Below, in pieces: positions 11,666 to 24,240 of a DNA stretch of 64,000 nt. Origin of the DNA: Epiperipatus broadwayi. Lineage: Eukaryota; Onychophora; Udeonychophora; Euonychophora; Peripatidae. Each line of letters opens with the position of its first letter. Within the stretch, counting starts at the first letter, position 1. The stretch lies in contig JAQFVV010012477.1 in assembly GCA_028023455.1 (NCBI GenBank), positions 4,816,751 to 4,880,750 on the forward strand, in the 5' to 3' direction. The position numbers and the translations under genes are program-made. A model generated the notes under the pieces. That model did no database searches. It saw only the letters and a program-made list of their open reading frames with translations, and was not told the origin of the DNA.

Positions 11666-14100
11666 ATAATGTGGTAAAAGACTGTTATTTATTGAAAGAT
11701 ATTTTAATGTTTTTAAAGTATTAAAAACTGAGCAAGGCAAATTATTATCCATTTTATATGATTATAACAATGCAGTTGTTGTTGTCATATCATTCTTCAT
11801 GCAAATAAATAAGATCAAATTGCTCAACAATGTGGACCAAATAACATTACTAGTATATTGGCATTTGCCTATGCATTTTTATACCAATAAATACCATGAC
11901 TTTTTTTGCACACTTCTGATAAGTTTTAATTAAAATATTGATTAGAATTTTAGAATAAAAGCTTTTTTTTGCATATGAAAAATCCCTTTTTGTATGAAAA
12001 TGAGGTAATAAGATAATGAACATTTATAAAATGAAAGTGGCAAAGAAAGATACAGCACAAACTAATGTAAACAAAATATAGATAACATCTTGATACTGAA
12101 AGAAAAATTATTTAAAAAATAAATAGATGGCACTATTTCTAGAAGTAAAAACATGTCATTATAAATATATGAAAGAATTCTGCAAATAATTATATAGTAT
12201 AAAATAACAATAAAACATGTTAGTTTCTATTATCACAGTATCTTTAAAATGCTACTTGATTTTAAAAATGTAAGATACAAAAAAATAATGGAAAATACTT
12301 TGCTTGCAGTAGCTACATTTAAAACCTTTTACACACACACACACATATATATATATATTTGCAAACACACAAAAAATTTGATAAGCCAACATCTCTGATA
12401 CCCTCTTAAAATACTGGCAGCAACCAAATTTATATAAATTAGCAGATAAATCATGTTGCATATCAAATTGATTTAAAAAGTTATTTTGATATAGTCCATA
12501 GTAAAATATTTCTGATTTCATAATCATGGAACATGCTAATCAATTATTTGTATGCCTTAAATAATGAAAGTTTGCAGTATTATATGTATTGCTTTTATTT
12601 GATATATTTAAACATTACTAATGTATTTTTCATAAAATTTATATAGTGTAATTGTAAAATAACTTCTAACAAATTTTGTGCATCTATTCTTTCAAAAATT
12701 CAGGCATAAGAAAAGAATAAACCAAGGATATCTAGATGGCAGTACTGAAAACTACCAGAACTCTTTTTAAGGAAATAGATATTGTAGTTATAAATTTAAC
12801 TATAAGCAAAAGAAGTCACACAATATTTAATAATGCTTTTGTAAATGTACACACATATACATATAATACAATAAATATCTGTATATGTTATACAAAAGCA
12901 AAATGTTCTAGTAACAAGTAGCCCATTTCAGATCATTGCCTTTTCACACAGAGTCATCATAGAAGATAAATCAAGAAAAAAAAAGAGAGAGAAGTTTCCA
13001 GGCTTTCCAGTTACATATCTGTTTCACTTTTCAGCTAAGGATAATTATGGATAATTATTTGAGTATGCTAACTATCTGACAGAAACATTTTTAAACCCTT
13101 GAAAACAATTTTATTTAACTAGAATAGAATACCTAGTTATAGGCATGGCAGGTTGACAAATTATTCTTACACCGCAAGGCAATTTATATATTGTACATAT
13201 ATAATAAAATGAAAATTAGGCCAATAAAATTATCTCTTTATCCAATTATCTTGGTCGTGACATTAGAGGAAATATTATGGAGAAAAACTTAACGTAATGA
13301 TTCTAAAAGTTCGTTAAAATTTATTGAAATGCTAAAGCGATTTGATACAAGCAATGATGTAAACATTGATGATGATCAATAGTATACTTTTATTGTAGTG
13401 CGTCATTGCTTAATTTCTACATTTGTCTTTGAGCAGAGAATTAGATTTATTCATGCCATCAGAAAATTAAATTGCTATATGTTGATATTTTTCTCTTTTA
13501 TTAAAATATATGTATACAACGAGAAGATAAAATCAAATTCAATAAGTCATAAAATTTTATGTTAGTTACTTAAAAAATACGTTCCATTAAAAATTGCTTT
13601 TTTCTCTCTTTTTCAATCTAGATATCAAAATATCTCCCACAGACAACTTAAAATGTAAACAAGTTTTATTTGTCAGATGTTGTAAAAACATTGTTTCTGT
13701 TTTTACAGATGTCTTTATAATTAATATCAATAATTTATATTTGGAAACACATATAAACAGTCCCTAAGCAATTTTTATAAACAATAAAGTTAAAAACAAT
13801 AAACAAAAACATTTTTTAATATTTTTTTTTTTATTTATCTAGAGTCTGCCGCTTATTCTAATTGATGTTTCTTAACATTCAGAATTATAGTTTCTCGGTA
13901 ATTTTAAGTTCATTACCATATTTATATACATCTGGAATTAATGGTGATCAATTTTAAGATAGCTTTCAGGAAGTTTTCTTATTTAATGTCTGGATTAAAA
14001 ATAAAAACCGTAGCCGTATGAAAATAAACTCATGTAAAAATTATATCTTATTACACTACGTTTTTTCTTTAAATCAGCTTAAAAATATATTATCTTGTCT
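11666..14100. other. AT-rich DNA with small CA/TA microsatellite
   Basis: A (CA)n-(TA)n tract lies at 12,332-12,358. The minus frame at 12,252-12,527 runs through it and is not supported. The plus frame at 12,736-12,921 has no recognisable features. Nothing else was seen. Confidence 0.45.
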
Positions 14101-14200
14101 TGCATTGGTGGTCGAGAGGTCAGCGCGACTGCCTTGCACTTGCAGGCAGTTGCCCGGGTTGCGGTTCGCGTCCCGGCCGATGCTATGATACTTAATATAT
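14100..14200 (+). repeat. tRNA-derived SINE head
   Basis: A-box-like 'tggtcgagagg' (from 14,109) and B-box-like 'ggttcgcgtcc' (14,163-14,173). A 'gactgccttgc...gcaggcagt' anticodon-arm region lies between them with a small expansion, and 'ccgatgctatgata' follows. It shares that 3' block with the 5.7 kb copy, so they are one subfamily. The 62.8 kb copy has a different 3' side ('ggctacacataaaa'). Confidence 0.82.
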
Positions 14201-15100
14201 ATATTATCTTTGCTATGATAGGTGGAGTTTTGATTCGGAGCCTTAACTCTTGATTTTTAATACGATACCATTATTCTAGTCGGCATAGGATGCAATAAAA
14301 CTCATATGATTATTCTAGATTTCTTTGGACTTCTTTTCTCACAGTTAATCTAAAAATATATAGATGGCCATTACTGAAAAATAGAATAGTCAACTGGATT
14401 GTTAAAGACTGGCTACATAAAAATATTCTAAACTTGATTAGGAAATTCTCACTTGTTTGAAAAACGTTCTCACACTCATCCTTAATTATAATATTCTAAT
14501 AATAAATAAATAAATAAATCTGTTATTATAATGGAGACAACTAATTGCAGATTTTCTCTTAATATAACTGCTTTATTAGTAAATACCTCTTCACTCATAT
14601 TTTCTACACAGTAATTTTTACTAACTTATTCATGATTTTATTCTATATAATATTGTTAGTGCATTCACTTGTTAAGTCCACAATATAATTTTAAGGTGGT
14701 TAGGTAATTTTTTTTTTTAGGTCACTGATGGGCTGATAATTTTTTATTTATTTAGCCATAGTCAACGCATTTAGCTATTCAATACTGGTCAGCAAATGGG
14801 TATTTAAGTATTAACTAGAGGCTCAAGTTTCAAGATTAATTTTAGATGATAATATGAGGGTCAAAGTGCTGATTGTAAAAATAAAAACTATTATTGTAAT
14901 ATGACATGGTTTTTATTACTAGAGGAAAGTAATTATAAGTCAATGCTTTTTAAGCATATAGTTAACTTTTCTTTTTACTGTAGTCAATTTGGTAGGCAAA
15001 TATATTTACATCTACTAACACTATTTTTTGTTAATCTGCTATGAATGAGTGTTTTATAAAATTATAATTTGAAATTGTTATTATTTTTCTTATCTTGCTT
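14201..15100. other. AT-rich DNA, no feature
   Basis: No gene or repeat partner was noticed. Confidence 0.45.
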
Positions 15101-15104
15101 GTAA

Positions 15105-15378
15105 TTAATTACCTAAAGGGTTTCTAATGTTTGCTAAGGAAAAGGTTAATTCCATACCTTTATTTTATAACATTAGCTGAGCACAGTTTTGGCTAGAGAG
15201 GCCAGATTCTTAATACTCATAATGTGGCAGATATGCTGCAGTATTTATAGTACTTTTAAATTAGCATTTCACCTATAAATATTACAGCATATCTACCAGA
15301 TTATGTGTGCTACAATTTCTGGCTTTTCTAGCCCAGCCAGTATTATAAACCTCTTAGGCAACTAATTAAAATTATATA
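15105..15378. mobile_element. MITE with about 85-bp inverted arms
   Basis: Arms around 15,165-15,250 and 15,272-15,350 are imperfect reverse complements ('gcagatatgctgcagtatttatag' type core, written here only in part: 'cagatatgctg' and 'cagcatatctac'). The outermost ends 'taattacctaaagggttt' and 'aacctcttaggcaactaatta' also pair. The left arm carries extra sequence between outer and inner segments. It is non-coding. A dead foldback DNA transposon is most likely. Confidence 0.7.
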
Positions 15379-15581
15379 TAATTGTATGAGATCTTTTAGA
15401 ACATCTCAAAAGTGAGAATTACTTCATTTCACTTTAGTTTTAAAACAAAAAGATGTTTCAGACATCGCATGTTGTAATATAAAAGCATAAATCATTCAAT
15501 ATATTTGGATTATATAGTAAGATTATTCTATCTCAATTGATGATGATTAAAGTTAATAATGTGACTATATGTAATATGTGA

Positions 15582-15582
<1 letters not shown>

Positions 15583-15617
<35 letters not shown>
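15583..15617. repeat. AAT microsatellite
   Basis: An uninterrupted run of AAT trinucleotides, followed by 'aaacatcacatgaccaccac'. Confidence 0.95.
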
Positions 15618-15779
15618 CATCACATGACCACCACTTCTTGAAAAACAATCTTGTCTAATAGAATAGTGGTGCCTATGGTTATTAAAGAACCAAAGACACC
15701 AAAATGTATGGGTACTGAACTGAGTTCAGACCTATGACTATATAAGCTATGGACTTGGATTAAAAACATTAAGGCATTT

Positions 15780-16035
15780 TCAGTTTAAGACTCATAGTTT
15801 TGTAGTTAAGTGGAGATAAAAGGTGGCTGCTGGAGGGTTGCATTAGATCCTAAGATCCAGGTGCAGTGCTCTCAGATACAAGGCTCCTCACTGATGATGG
15901 CCACAAGCCAGAAACTAGTCTGGGGATATTGGATGAGTAGGCACTAGATGGGGATTTTATGCACAAGCCTTCTGGCATCCATTGATTACTCTAGCTTGCT
16001 GTGTGTGGCAATATGTATAATGAGTTTTGTCTGTT

Positions 16036-16037
<2 letters not shown>
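15780..16037 (+). repeat. Dispersed repeat R1, copy 3 with AAT tail
   Basis: This is the longest R1 copy. It matches the inverted pair at 0.65-1.16 kb and extends further 5' ('actcatagttttgtagttaag' region). It ends 'gttttgtctgtttt' directly against a long AAT tract, which looks like the simple-repeat tail of a retroposed element. The hammerhead-like core is best preserved here (15,881-15,942). It is non-coding; the 75-codon plus frame and 60-codon minus frame across it are poly-Asn/poly-Ile shadows. Confidence 0.85.
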
Positions 16038-16103
<66 letters not shown>

Positions 16104-16132
16104 GACAACAACAACAACAACAATAAAAATAA
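16038..16132. repeat. Long AAT/AAC microsatellite
   Basis: About twenty AAT units followed by a short AAC-type stretch (cgacaacaacaacaac) and AAT again. It is probably the expanded tail of R1 copy 3. Confidence 0.95.
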
Positions 16133-16594
16133 TATGCATGAATTGTGCTATAATTATTTTAAATTTTTAAGTTAAATCAACTAAGTTGATATTAAAATTA
16201 TAAAGTTAATTTTTAATACATATTGCTTTCAGCAAGAATAGAGTTGGAAGCAAAACAAAGTTACTCTTATGCATATTTATTATTAAAACTTATTGTGTAA
16301 TGAAATATTTTTTTAAAAATAAATTATCACATATAATAAAAAAAAAAGGAAGTACAAAGATGTAAAAAAAATCATGTGTAACTATAGAAACATAAAACAC
16401 ATTGTTTTCCTGAAATTTTGTGATGATAGTATTCTAGTTGTTTTATATGTTGGACAATTTCCACAATCTAATATTATGTATTAAATGTGTTTAGAAAAAA
16501 ATAACTTTTATTGTAATATTCCAATTACATTCAACTGTTAGTAACTGCACACAGGTTAGTATTTGTGAAATGTTCAAAAGGTATTACTTTCTCT

Positions 16595-16808
16595 TCTTCA
16601 GATGCTACTGACCTAACCAGTGACAGTATTATCATGGGAATTGAGCCTGGACCCTTAGATTCTTGAATATTGAATTTTAAGATAATCATCTCTTTAGGCA
16701 CTACTGACCCGAACAGTGACAGTGCTGATATGACAATTGAGCCTGGATCTTTAGATTCTTGAATATTGAATTTTAAGGTAATCATCTAACCAACTGAGCC
16801 ATTCTGAA
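16595..16808 (-). repeat. Tandemly duplicated tRNA-like SINE segment
   Basis: The minus strand starts with an A-box-like 'tggctcagttggttaga' (complement of about 16,786-16,803) and continues to a B-box-like 'ccaggctcaattg'. The second half is repeated with a 96-bp period (plus-strand anchors 'ctactgacc' at 16,605 and 16,701). In the second unit the B box, 'aggctcaattcc', is closer to consensus. Because 96 is divisible by 3, the repeat produces an open frame of two 32-residue repeats at 16,531-16,785. I regard that frame as a by-product. Confidence 0.65.
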
Positions 16809-16939
16809 AAAGGTGACAGCCAGTAGAAATTTCAAAGACTTGTATATGAGGTTCCTACTAATTTCTCCACTTATTCCTAAGAGCAAAGTTGATTAGTGGT
16901 TTCCATACATTATATACAGTCACACTAGGTTGACTTACA

Positions 16940-17445
16940 TGATTATTTGTCATTGTGATGTGCTTTGTGTGAAATTTCTTATTTGTATCTTTTTCTCAAT
17001 ATTTAATACTTTTGTATTTTCCCAACTAGGTTCATTGGTACATATATAATCTGCTATCTTAGACACATCTGTTTTCTCTTTTCTAATCATCAGTTTGTGC
17101 TCATGCAGTTTATTTTCAATGGGGTGATGGGGCTCACCAGTATACATTCTTCCACATCATATGGTATTTCATAGAAGCAGTTTTTACTTTTCAGAATTTC
17201 ATGTTTAGGCTTTGTAGATGGTAGAATTCCTCATAGTGTGATAAGGCTTTAGAAAGCTGTTCTGATGTTATACCAATCGCAGATTTTTGCTATTTTTTGG
17301 TATATATGGATACACTATAGTACCCATAATTGTTTATTTCTTTTGATGATTTTTTTGTTGTCTATTTAAGGTTTTATTAATAATAGCTGATGGATAATCA
17401 TTTTTCATAAGAGTTTGTTCTATATTGTGCCACTACTTTTTATAC
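16940..17445 (-). pseudogene. Penelope-like element relic (RT-distal plus GIY-YIG region)
   Basis: Minus-strand blocks in PLE order: 'LMKNDYPSAIINKTL' (family GYP...i.k.l), 'YIPKNSKNLRLV' (family Pyi...s.klrri), then the GIY-YIG entry near 17,150 reading 'MYTGEPHHPIENKLHEH' (family YIGET.rpl..Rl.EH, with I changed to T), then 'SKIADYICTNEP', then 'SWENTKVLNIEKK' (family W.n.kvl..E). The best open stretch is 16,950-17,147; upstream parts are broken by stops and at least one frameshift. It is non-functional. Its neighbour is the tRNA-like repeat at 16.6-16.8 kb. Confidence 0.8.
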
Positions 17446-19435
17446 CCGACTGATTATACACTGAGAATTTAAAAAATATGAACAATCTGTAATCGTTATC
17501 ATACCAGGGCACCACTAGGAAAATAACTTAGAACCACAAAATTAAAAAAATTCCATATTAGAAGTTGATAATTTGTATACGTATAACAGATCAACCCCAA
17601 ATTTCTCTCAACAATCCCATTTTAACATGGATGGATTTAATACAATAATAGGTTTTATTGTTTAAAGAACAAATGCAAAAAAAAACAAAAACAAATACAC
17701 TTTCATAACCTTTAACTAATGATACGCTTTATTAAAGTTTCATTTTTTCTTTATTCAGGACCATTAACAAAAGAAATAGTTAATAATCTCTCTACACTTT
17801 CCTTCTTTTTTTGACTCTTTACATAACTAACGTAATCTTTCTCTTTCTTCCTTTTTTTTTTAATTAAAGAAGAAAAACAAACAAAAGCAAAGTGCAATAT
17901 ATATTTAGTTCTCGAAGGAACATGCACTTTTACTTAAATAAGCATCTAAACCAATCCAAATCTTGACCGGTATTAGGACTAAGTGGCTTACTATTAGTAG
18001 TAAGGTATAACACAAGACCCCTACCCTCTCTTTCAATATTTTCTCAACCCTTAATACTTTTCACTTGGTTTACAAATCCTTTTTTTAAATTCCATTCTGA
18101 TATCATTCTTGTGGGTTCATTTATTGAATTATTATCTTTTTCTGACCTCATCCCATAGTCCTGAAAATTTAGTCAAAATTTAGCTAAACCATTCATAAAG
18201 AAAAATTAAAACATATAAATAATTTACGCATTTTAACTAAACGAATTAATTAATGCAGATATAAACATTATTAATATTAAAATAAAATCCCCTTCTATTG
18301 TCATTACTCATAGTTCATTAATGGTTAAATGCAATCCTAAATTATGTTTAAAGTTCGCTAATGTCTATAGTTCAATCACTAAACATAAAGTTTCCATTAC
18401 CCTGATCGATCAGTACACATTCCTAAGCATTTCTTCGTATCTATTGGGAGTTGATTCCCAGCAACTAATTTTTGTTCCACGGCTAGCTCCAATTTTTCCT
18501 ATGTGGTTTGATGTTTTTTCAGATGGTTTCACGGTTTGATGAAGATCTAGGAATGGGTCAGTGCCCTGGTTGGGGACGGATTCTATTTTGTTTTAGCCTT
18601 CGATCATTTTTATTTCACTTTTTTCTATAATAGTTTTTTTATTATTAAAAAACTAATAATAGCACACTATAGTCTTTTCTCTTTATTTATAGTCCCTTTC
18701 TTCATTGTCTTTTTTTTTGATCACATTCCCTGCCAGTGATTGCATTCCTTTCATATTTTTTTTGTTTTAACACCTTGCTAAGCAGAAGTCATGACAATAG
18801 AATTAATTAAAATTCTTTTTCTCTCTCCCCTCCCTTCAGATTAGAAAATTAAAATAATTAATTACGAAATTGTTTCCAAAAACTTTTAACATTTTTTTCT
18901 ATCACTTTCGATTTAATTTCTCCATCCAATTAAAAAATACGATTAATCTACCGTTTTGTTTTTTTCTCTCTCGCTCGCTCTTTTTTTTTTTTAAATCCCA
19001 ATAAAAAAACTAATAAACAACATAAAAAAACTTCCTATACACATAGCTTTTATTTCCTATTTTCTATCTAATATATATGTGTATATACATATATTCACAT
19101 ACACACAGAGAACACAACATGAGTTGATCAAAATTATTGGCTCAATATAGATATTTTTCAATTCGCTGATTTCTGAACAAACTTCTTTTGCTCTGTTCCA
19201 TAGAGATGGTATAGGTCCTAATTTTGTGTTTCTGCTGTGGTTGGATTTATATGATAAGGGTTTTTTCTTTTGTAAACAATAGTTTTTATTTTGCTATGAG
19301 GGAGTCTTGCACAAGAACATGTAAGAATACCAATGTTTAGTACAGTTGGGATTCTATTGTGAATTTAATCGAAGGTGATATGCATTGATGTGTTTTCAAA
19401 AAGTGTGATCATACAACAAATGTATAATCAATTAA
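17446..19435. other. T/C-rich non-coding stretch
   Basis: Composition changes here: fewer TA runs and many pyrimidine tracts, for example 'ctctctctcgctcgctc' near 18,966. The plus frame at 18,321-18,539 (72 codons) has no domain or repeat match that I can see. There is no splice-site or promoter pattern I can defend. It could be a unique genomic segment or a diverged untranslated region. Confidence 0.4.
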
Positions 19436-19439
19436 TTAA

Positions 19440-19555
19440 TTATTCTTCCTGCTGACAAAGGCAATGCAATAGTTGTAATGAATACAATGGATTATGATAA
19501 CAAAATGCAAGAACTCCTTACAGCAGGCCAATACAAAAAAGTTAATTTATAACTT
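19440..19555 (+). pseudogene. Penelope-like element N-terminal RT-region fragment
   Basis: The plus-strand frame starting at about 19,446 reads 'LPADKGNAIVVM', then 'DYDNKMQELLTAGQYKK'. PLE reverse transcriptases carry the same conserved entry, 'lPADKGnatVvmd...Y..Km..lL....Y'. The match stops abruptly at about 19,550 and nothing downstream continues it, so this is a short orphan fragment. It comes from the opposite end of the PLE protein to the other relics in this window. Confidence 0.75.
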
Positions 19556-21180
19556 AAAATATTTTATTAAATACATATATCTTTACAAACAAATGAAAAA
19601 ATAGCATAAAAGTTTGAAAAAACATTTACAATTATTCTTTCATTCTATTTATTCAGAAGAAATTAAAATATATTTTATTAGCCAGTACAATTTTTTACTA
19701 ATAGAATGATGGGTAGAAAAATTAATGTTTCCTGGGCCAGACAGAACTCAAATATTACATGATCTCCAAATAACTAATTTTTGAGTGTTTATAGAATGCC
19801 ATATTTATTTTTAAAAAATATATATGTAAGAAATCTTTTTGAAAAAATAAATAAATTAAAAAACTTATAGCATATTGATTTAACTTTTTTAATTAAATGG
19901 TAATAATTATTTTTTAATGCATTTTAATAATATAAGTGAATATATTGTTTTATGATATAATTTTAAATTAAAGATATTAAAAAACTAAAATTATTTATTA
20001 TTTGGGAGTTCATATAAAGTTGGCCCTCATAAACCTTGAACTCCAGAGTTCAGTTCTGTAGCACTTTTTTGAACTAAATTGAATAGGTTTTTGATGGGAT
20101 TTCATAAGAAGTTCAAGCTGAAATGAAGATAAGAACTAGTAAACAATAGAAAACTAAGTGATGTTGAAGGCAAATTCAAGCAGTTGGTCATAGTACAATA
20201 TTTTTTAGCTACTCCACTCATTTTGGCGAATTGAGGAAAATATTGAAAATCTATAGGCTATTAATTAATTATCTCTAGATATCTATTTGATACAGCATCA
20301 AAAGAATGTTTGAAATGTTTTTAATAAAATAAACCGGTGTTCATGAAAAAACAGAGCATTTTAAATTCTGCCATTTTTACATTTTATGTTATTAGTTATT
20401 ACTGCTATGGTAAAAATAAATAAATTACTGAAAGAATATCCACACGATTTTGAGAAAATCATTAAATAGTTTTAATTATTTTTTTTATATTTCATTTTTA
20501 TTTGAATTTTACACAGACAGTTAACTGAATTAATTACATTGAAATAATCAATTAAAATTTATTTCTGCTAATTTTAAGGGATAGTGTCATATATATATAT
20601 TTATTACTTCAAAGTAATGCATGTGTTAATAAAATATTTTTATTCTAAATTATTGTTTTAAATTGCTTATATACTATAAATGAAAATGTATATACGATAT
20701 ATATGGTGTGCAAAATACTATGATTATATTAATTCGTAATTTATAAAGAGTATCAGCTATGTCGCAAATGATCGGTTTATTGCAGTATTTAAATTTGGTG
20801 GTTAATCATAGGTATTTCAGTTGTATTTAAGCCACTACTTTTCATAAATTTATAGCAATATGACTTTGCATGTACATAGAATAAGCATATTATTCATTTT
20901 TATTTGTCAGACTTCAAATAATTAATAAGGCTATTTCTTATATAAGTTAAGAAAGTCAAAATACTTTTGATTCTTGAATTATAATGGCTTAAGTGAAAAA
21001 ATAAAATTTGATACTGAATTTCAAATCCTGATTTTGATTTTGTAAATATTATAATATGATGTTTGAATTTTGATTTATATAAAAGATTATATATAATTAA
21101 ATTATTTATTAGAAATTATTACGTCATTCTAAACTATTATCAATATACTATGACTTTACTAATCCAATGCTACTAATTTT
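19556..21180. other. AT-rich DNA, no feature
   Basis: No coding or repeat signal I can support. A short segment near 20,045-20,110 ('gttcaagctg', 'ccagagttca') has a weak counterpart at 59,780-59,800. Confidence 0.4.
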
Positions 21181-21184
21181 CCTA

Positions 21185-22450
21185 TCGCTCCAATAACCAT
21201 TTTATAACATACATTCATCTTATGTGTAGTTTAACTCCAGTTTCTTACAATATTATGATATCTAGTTTAAAATTTCAGTTGTTTATCTATTGCTAATTTC
21301 CCAATAGTAAATTCAACTCAACATTATACTTATCTCTTCAGAGCTACTTATTTGTACTCTCAACCATGTATATAGACTTTGATTATTTGTTGATTTCAGC
21401 ACATCTTTCTACAAGTAAATAAATATACATATAATTTTTTTATTGCTTTATTTTAAGTGCCCATTTCTCAGACACTAATGTAAGTCTCTTAAAATATATT
21501 TATTTAAAATATTTTTTCATCATATAGTTAGGTATTCTTTTAATAATTTTAACAAAAAGAACTTCATATATTAAGTTCTATTAATATTTGTTTCTGTTCT
21601 GCCTGTATATGTAGTGATAGTTTTATTAATGTATTTATAATAGATAATTTATTTTAATTCTCTTCTACTAATCTTACTTTATTTATGTTTTTCTTTTTTG
21701 AAATAATATTGATTTTCATTTCTACTCTTTTATCTTTACTTCATAGTCTTTATAACATTTCCTGAAGCTGTAAAGCATTATTTATGAAAACAACTACATA
21801 ATTAACAAAACCTTATTGACAAATAATTTTCATTTATTTTTATTTTTTATTTATTTATTTAATACTTTTTATAAAATGGCTATAAAATTTTTTGAGAAAT
21901 GGACTTTGTTGTTAACCAATTATCTATTTTAAATTTCATTAGTTATATCTGATAACCTTATCACTATTGCTATACTTTGAAAATATTTTTAAGAATTTGA
22001 AAATATCCCCAGTGTATGTAGTATGTTTCAAAGCTTTAATCAATTTAAGAATTTATAAAGAGTTGAACTTATTTCTTATAATCAATAAATCCACCAACCT
22101 ACCATGGTCTAAACATATCTAAATTCAGATTTGTTTTCTCTAAATGAATTGTAAAGTTTATTAGTAAAGATAACATAAAAAAATTAATAAAAGACTGAAA
22201 TATTTGTAATTTACAAATGCTTTTTTCAATTTTCTTAATAATAATCAATATTGCTATTATATTATTCCAATCATCTTATAGCCTCATCGTTTAGATATTT
22301 CATATCTAGCTTTACTAAAAAAGTCTTTAATTATTTTATAAGCTTCATCTAATATATATATATAATGAATAATTTTTAGCAGTCATTATTGTTTAAATAT
22401 ATGGAAATATTTGTTATATTTTAATATTAAAAAATAATTAAAAAAATACT
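21185..22450 (-). pseudogene. Strongly decayed RTE-type reverse transcriptase
   Basis: Fragments of RT appear in order on the minus strand. They are 'DEAYKIIKDFF' (about 22,300), 'NSFRENKSEF' (family FR.nrS), 'GGFIDYKK' (family fiDyeKAFDs), then near 21,800 'VNYVVVFINNALQLQEML' (family FADDIVLfa....LQemL, with the catalytic ADD lost), then 'EMKINIISKKKNIN' (family glKiN.sKTK..n). Nearly every block sits in a different frame and stops are frequent. This is the same clade as the 46.7 kb RTE copy by domain style, but much older. Boundaries are approximate. Confidence 0.65.
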
Positions 22451-22814
22451 GTTTATTAACATCTGATGATAATTTTTCTAATATGAAAATATAATAGACA
22501 TTTCCATATATATATATGCATAATTTTATAGTATTCTAGAGCTTTTTTACTCTACATAGAATTAATTAACATTCATCTCTTTACTTAAAATACTTGAATT
22601 CCAAACTCTAACCATAAATGTAAATGTTATTTTGTTTTTTATTGTTTATTGCTATATAGTTCTTTGTAAAATTTTTATGTCTATTATAAAATTATCCTCT
22701 TTTTTGTAATTTTTAAAAATTAGAATGACTTTTGACTATCAAGATGTTATTTTATATCTTTGAGATTTTTTATTCCCCTTTTAACTTTTCTTGTCATTTC
22801 AATTATATTTTCTC

Positions 22815-22885
22815 TTAACTTTTTTTTTTTTTTTTTTTTCCACCTGCTTTTTTTTTTTTTTTTTAAAAAAACCCCCCACAAAATA
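22815..22885. repeat. Low-complexity poly-T / A / C block
   Basis: Two T runs of about 20 and 16 bases separated by 'ccacctgc', then 'aaaaaaaccccccacaaaa'. This may be a retroposon tail or a sequencing-prone site. Confidence 0.8.
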
Positions 22886-23840
22886 AAAAACCTACAAAAG
22901 TTTAAAAATTAAAAAAGGAAGGTAGAGGACAATAAGAGGGGGCAAAAAAGATTTTGGTTATGACATAATTAACTCATTATCATATCATTTACAGATTGCT
23001 TTTCTTTTAAAAAAGGATAATTTTAAAATATTTAATATTCCTTTTTTCTGCATACATTGCAAGTTTAATGATTTACTGAGTAATTGCTGCATTTTTTGTC
23101 ACTTCAATATGGATGGCTGTTCTTAATAGAGTATCAGTTATCTAATCATTGTTCTTATTCATGATTGGTTTTACCTTAAACTTTTAAACCATTTGAACAT
23201 TCTATATTAAATTTATTAGAATATTTCTAAATTTTCAGGAAATCAATTGTTGATAATATTGTTCTTAATAGTATTTGTATTTTTAATTTTACATTAACTC
23301 TTTATACATCTTATTTATTCAAGATTGTTTCTCTGCTGAATCTATTAAAAACATTGCAAACTTCAATTTCATATTTATTTGTAGTCAAAATCTAATATCT
23401 AATTCTGCTGAATCTTCAGTTGAATGTTTTACATTCATTTCTACAAGGATTTAACCCTTCCTTCTTGTGCCTATTGCATATAATGTACTTTAAAAATTTT
23501 TAAATATCTAATTATTATAAAAGACATGAAGTAGAAAATAGATGAATTAAATGATAAGTCAATATTGTAGAGGAAAAGTTTTTATTTATGGCAGTTATAA
23601 TCTTGGAATAAAAAAGGTAAATTCGCTATAAATATCAAATGCATTTATTTAGCTGATATTATTTGAATAAAAAAATTTTTGAGGTGGATTAGTAAATTTT
23701 TTTAACACTAGCTTCAATATATTATTTATATACATAAGTTTTATAAATATTTTAAAATTATTTTTGTAGTTATATTGATTTTTTTAAAATGTTTCCCAAG
23801 TTTTTTAAATTGTACAACTATAAGGTATCTAAAATCATAC
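22886..23840. other. AT-rich DNA, no feature
   Basis: No supported gene or repeat. Confidence 0.45.
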
Positions 23841-23844
23841 TCCA

Positions 23845-24240
23845 GTTCTTATATAGAGACAAAGTAATTACAGAAAAGATGCACATGCTTAAAAAAACAA
23901 AGTTCACAACTTTTCTTCTCTTACATTAGACTCTTTAAATAGAGTTGAAATTTACAGCAGCATTTAAAGGATACACCCCCTTTTGAATGCAAAAAACATT
24001 AATAATAGACAATTTTCACTGGACACTGTCTACTATCGCCTGATTGTGATTTTTCTAAAATAAAAATAACAGTAATTTCCACATATTTAAAAATATTTAA
24101 GCAATTATATCTGTTAAAAATTATTAAATTATAAGGTTGCACTGCTGTGGAAAAAGTCTGTTGTAAAATAAGTAGTGTAGAAAAAGTAATAAGCTCCATT
24201 TCTTTAAACATGTTTAATAGTTTTGTCTCTATATAAGACC
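23845..24240. mobile_element. MITE-like inverted-repeat element
   Basis: The ends 'cttatatagagacaaa' (about 23,848) and 'tttgtctctatataag' (about 24,222) are perfect reverse complements, with weaker pairing further in. The internal 23,961-24,131 segment is a direct repeat of 26,978-27,150. The 70-codon minus frame at 23,999-24,211 lies inside it and is not a gene. Confidence 0.65.

Noticed and set aside
15948-16175. Plus-strand open frame with a long poly-asparagine tract and the matching poly-isoleucine minus frame
   Set aside because: It is a translation of the AAT microsatellite and R1 repeat; no conserved protein sequence surrounds the tract.
16531-16785. 84-codon minus-strand frame with two 32-residue repeats
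   Set aside because: It is explained by the 96-bp tandem duplication of a tRNA-like repeat; the tRNA promoter boxes account for the conservation.
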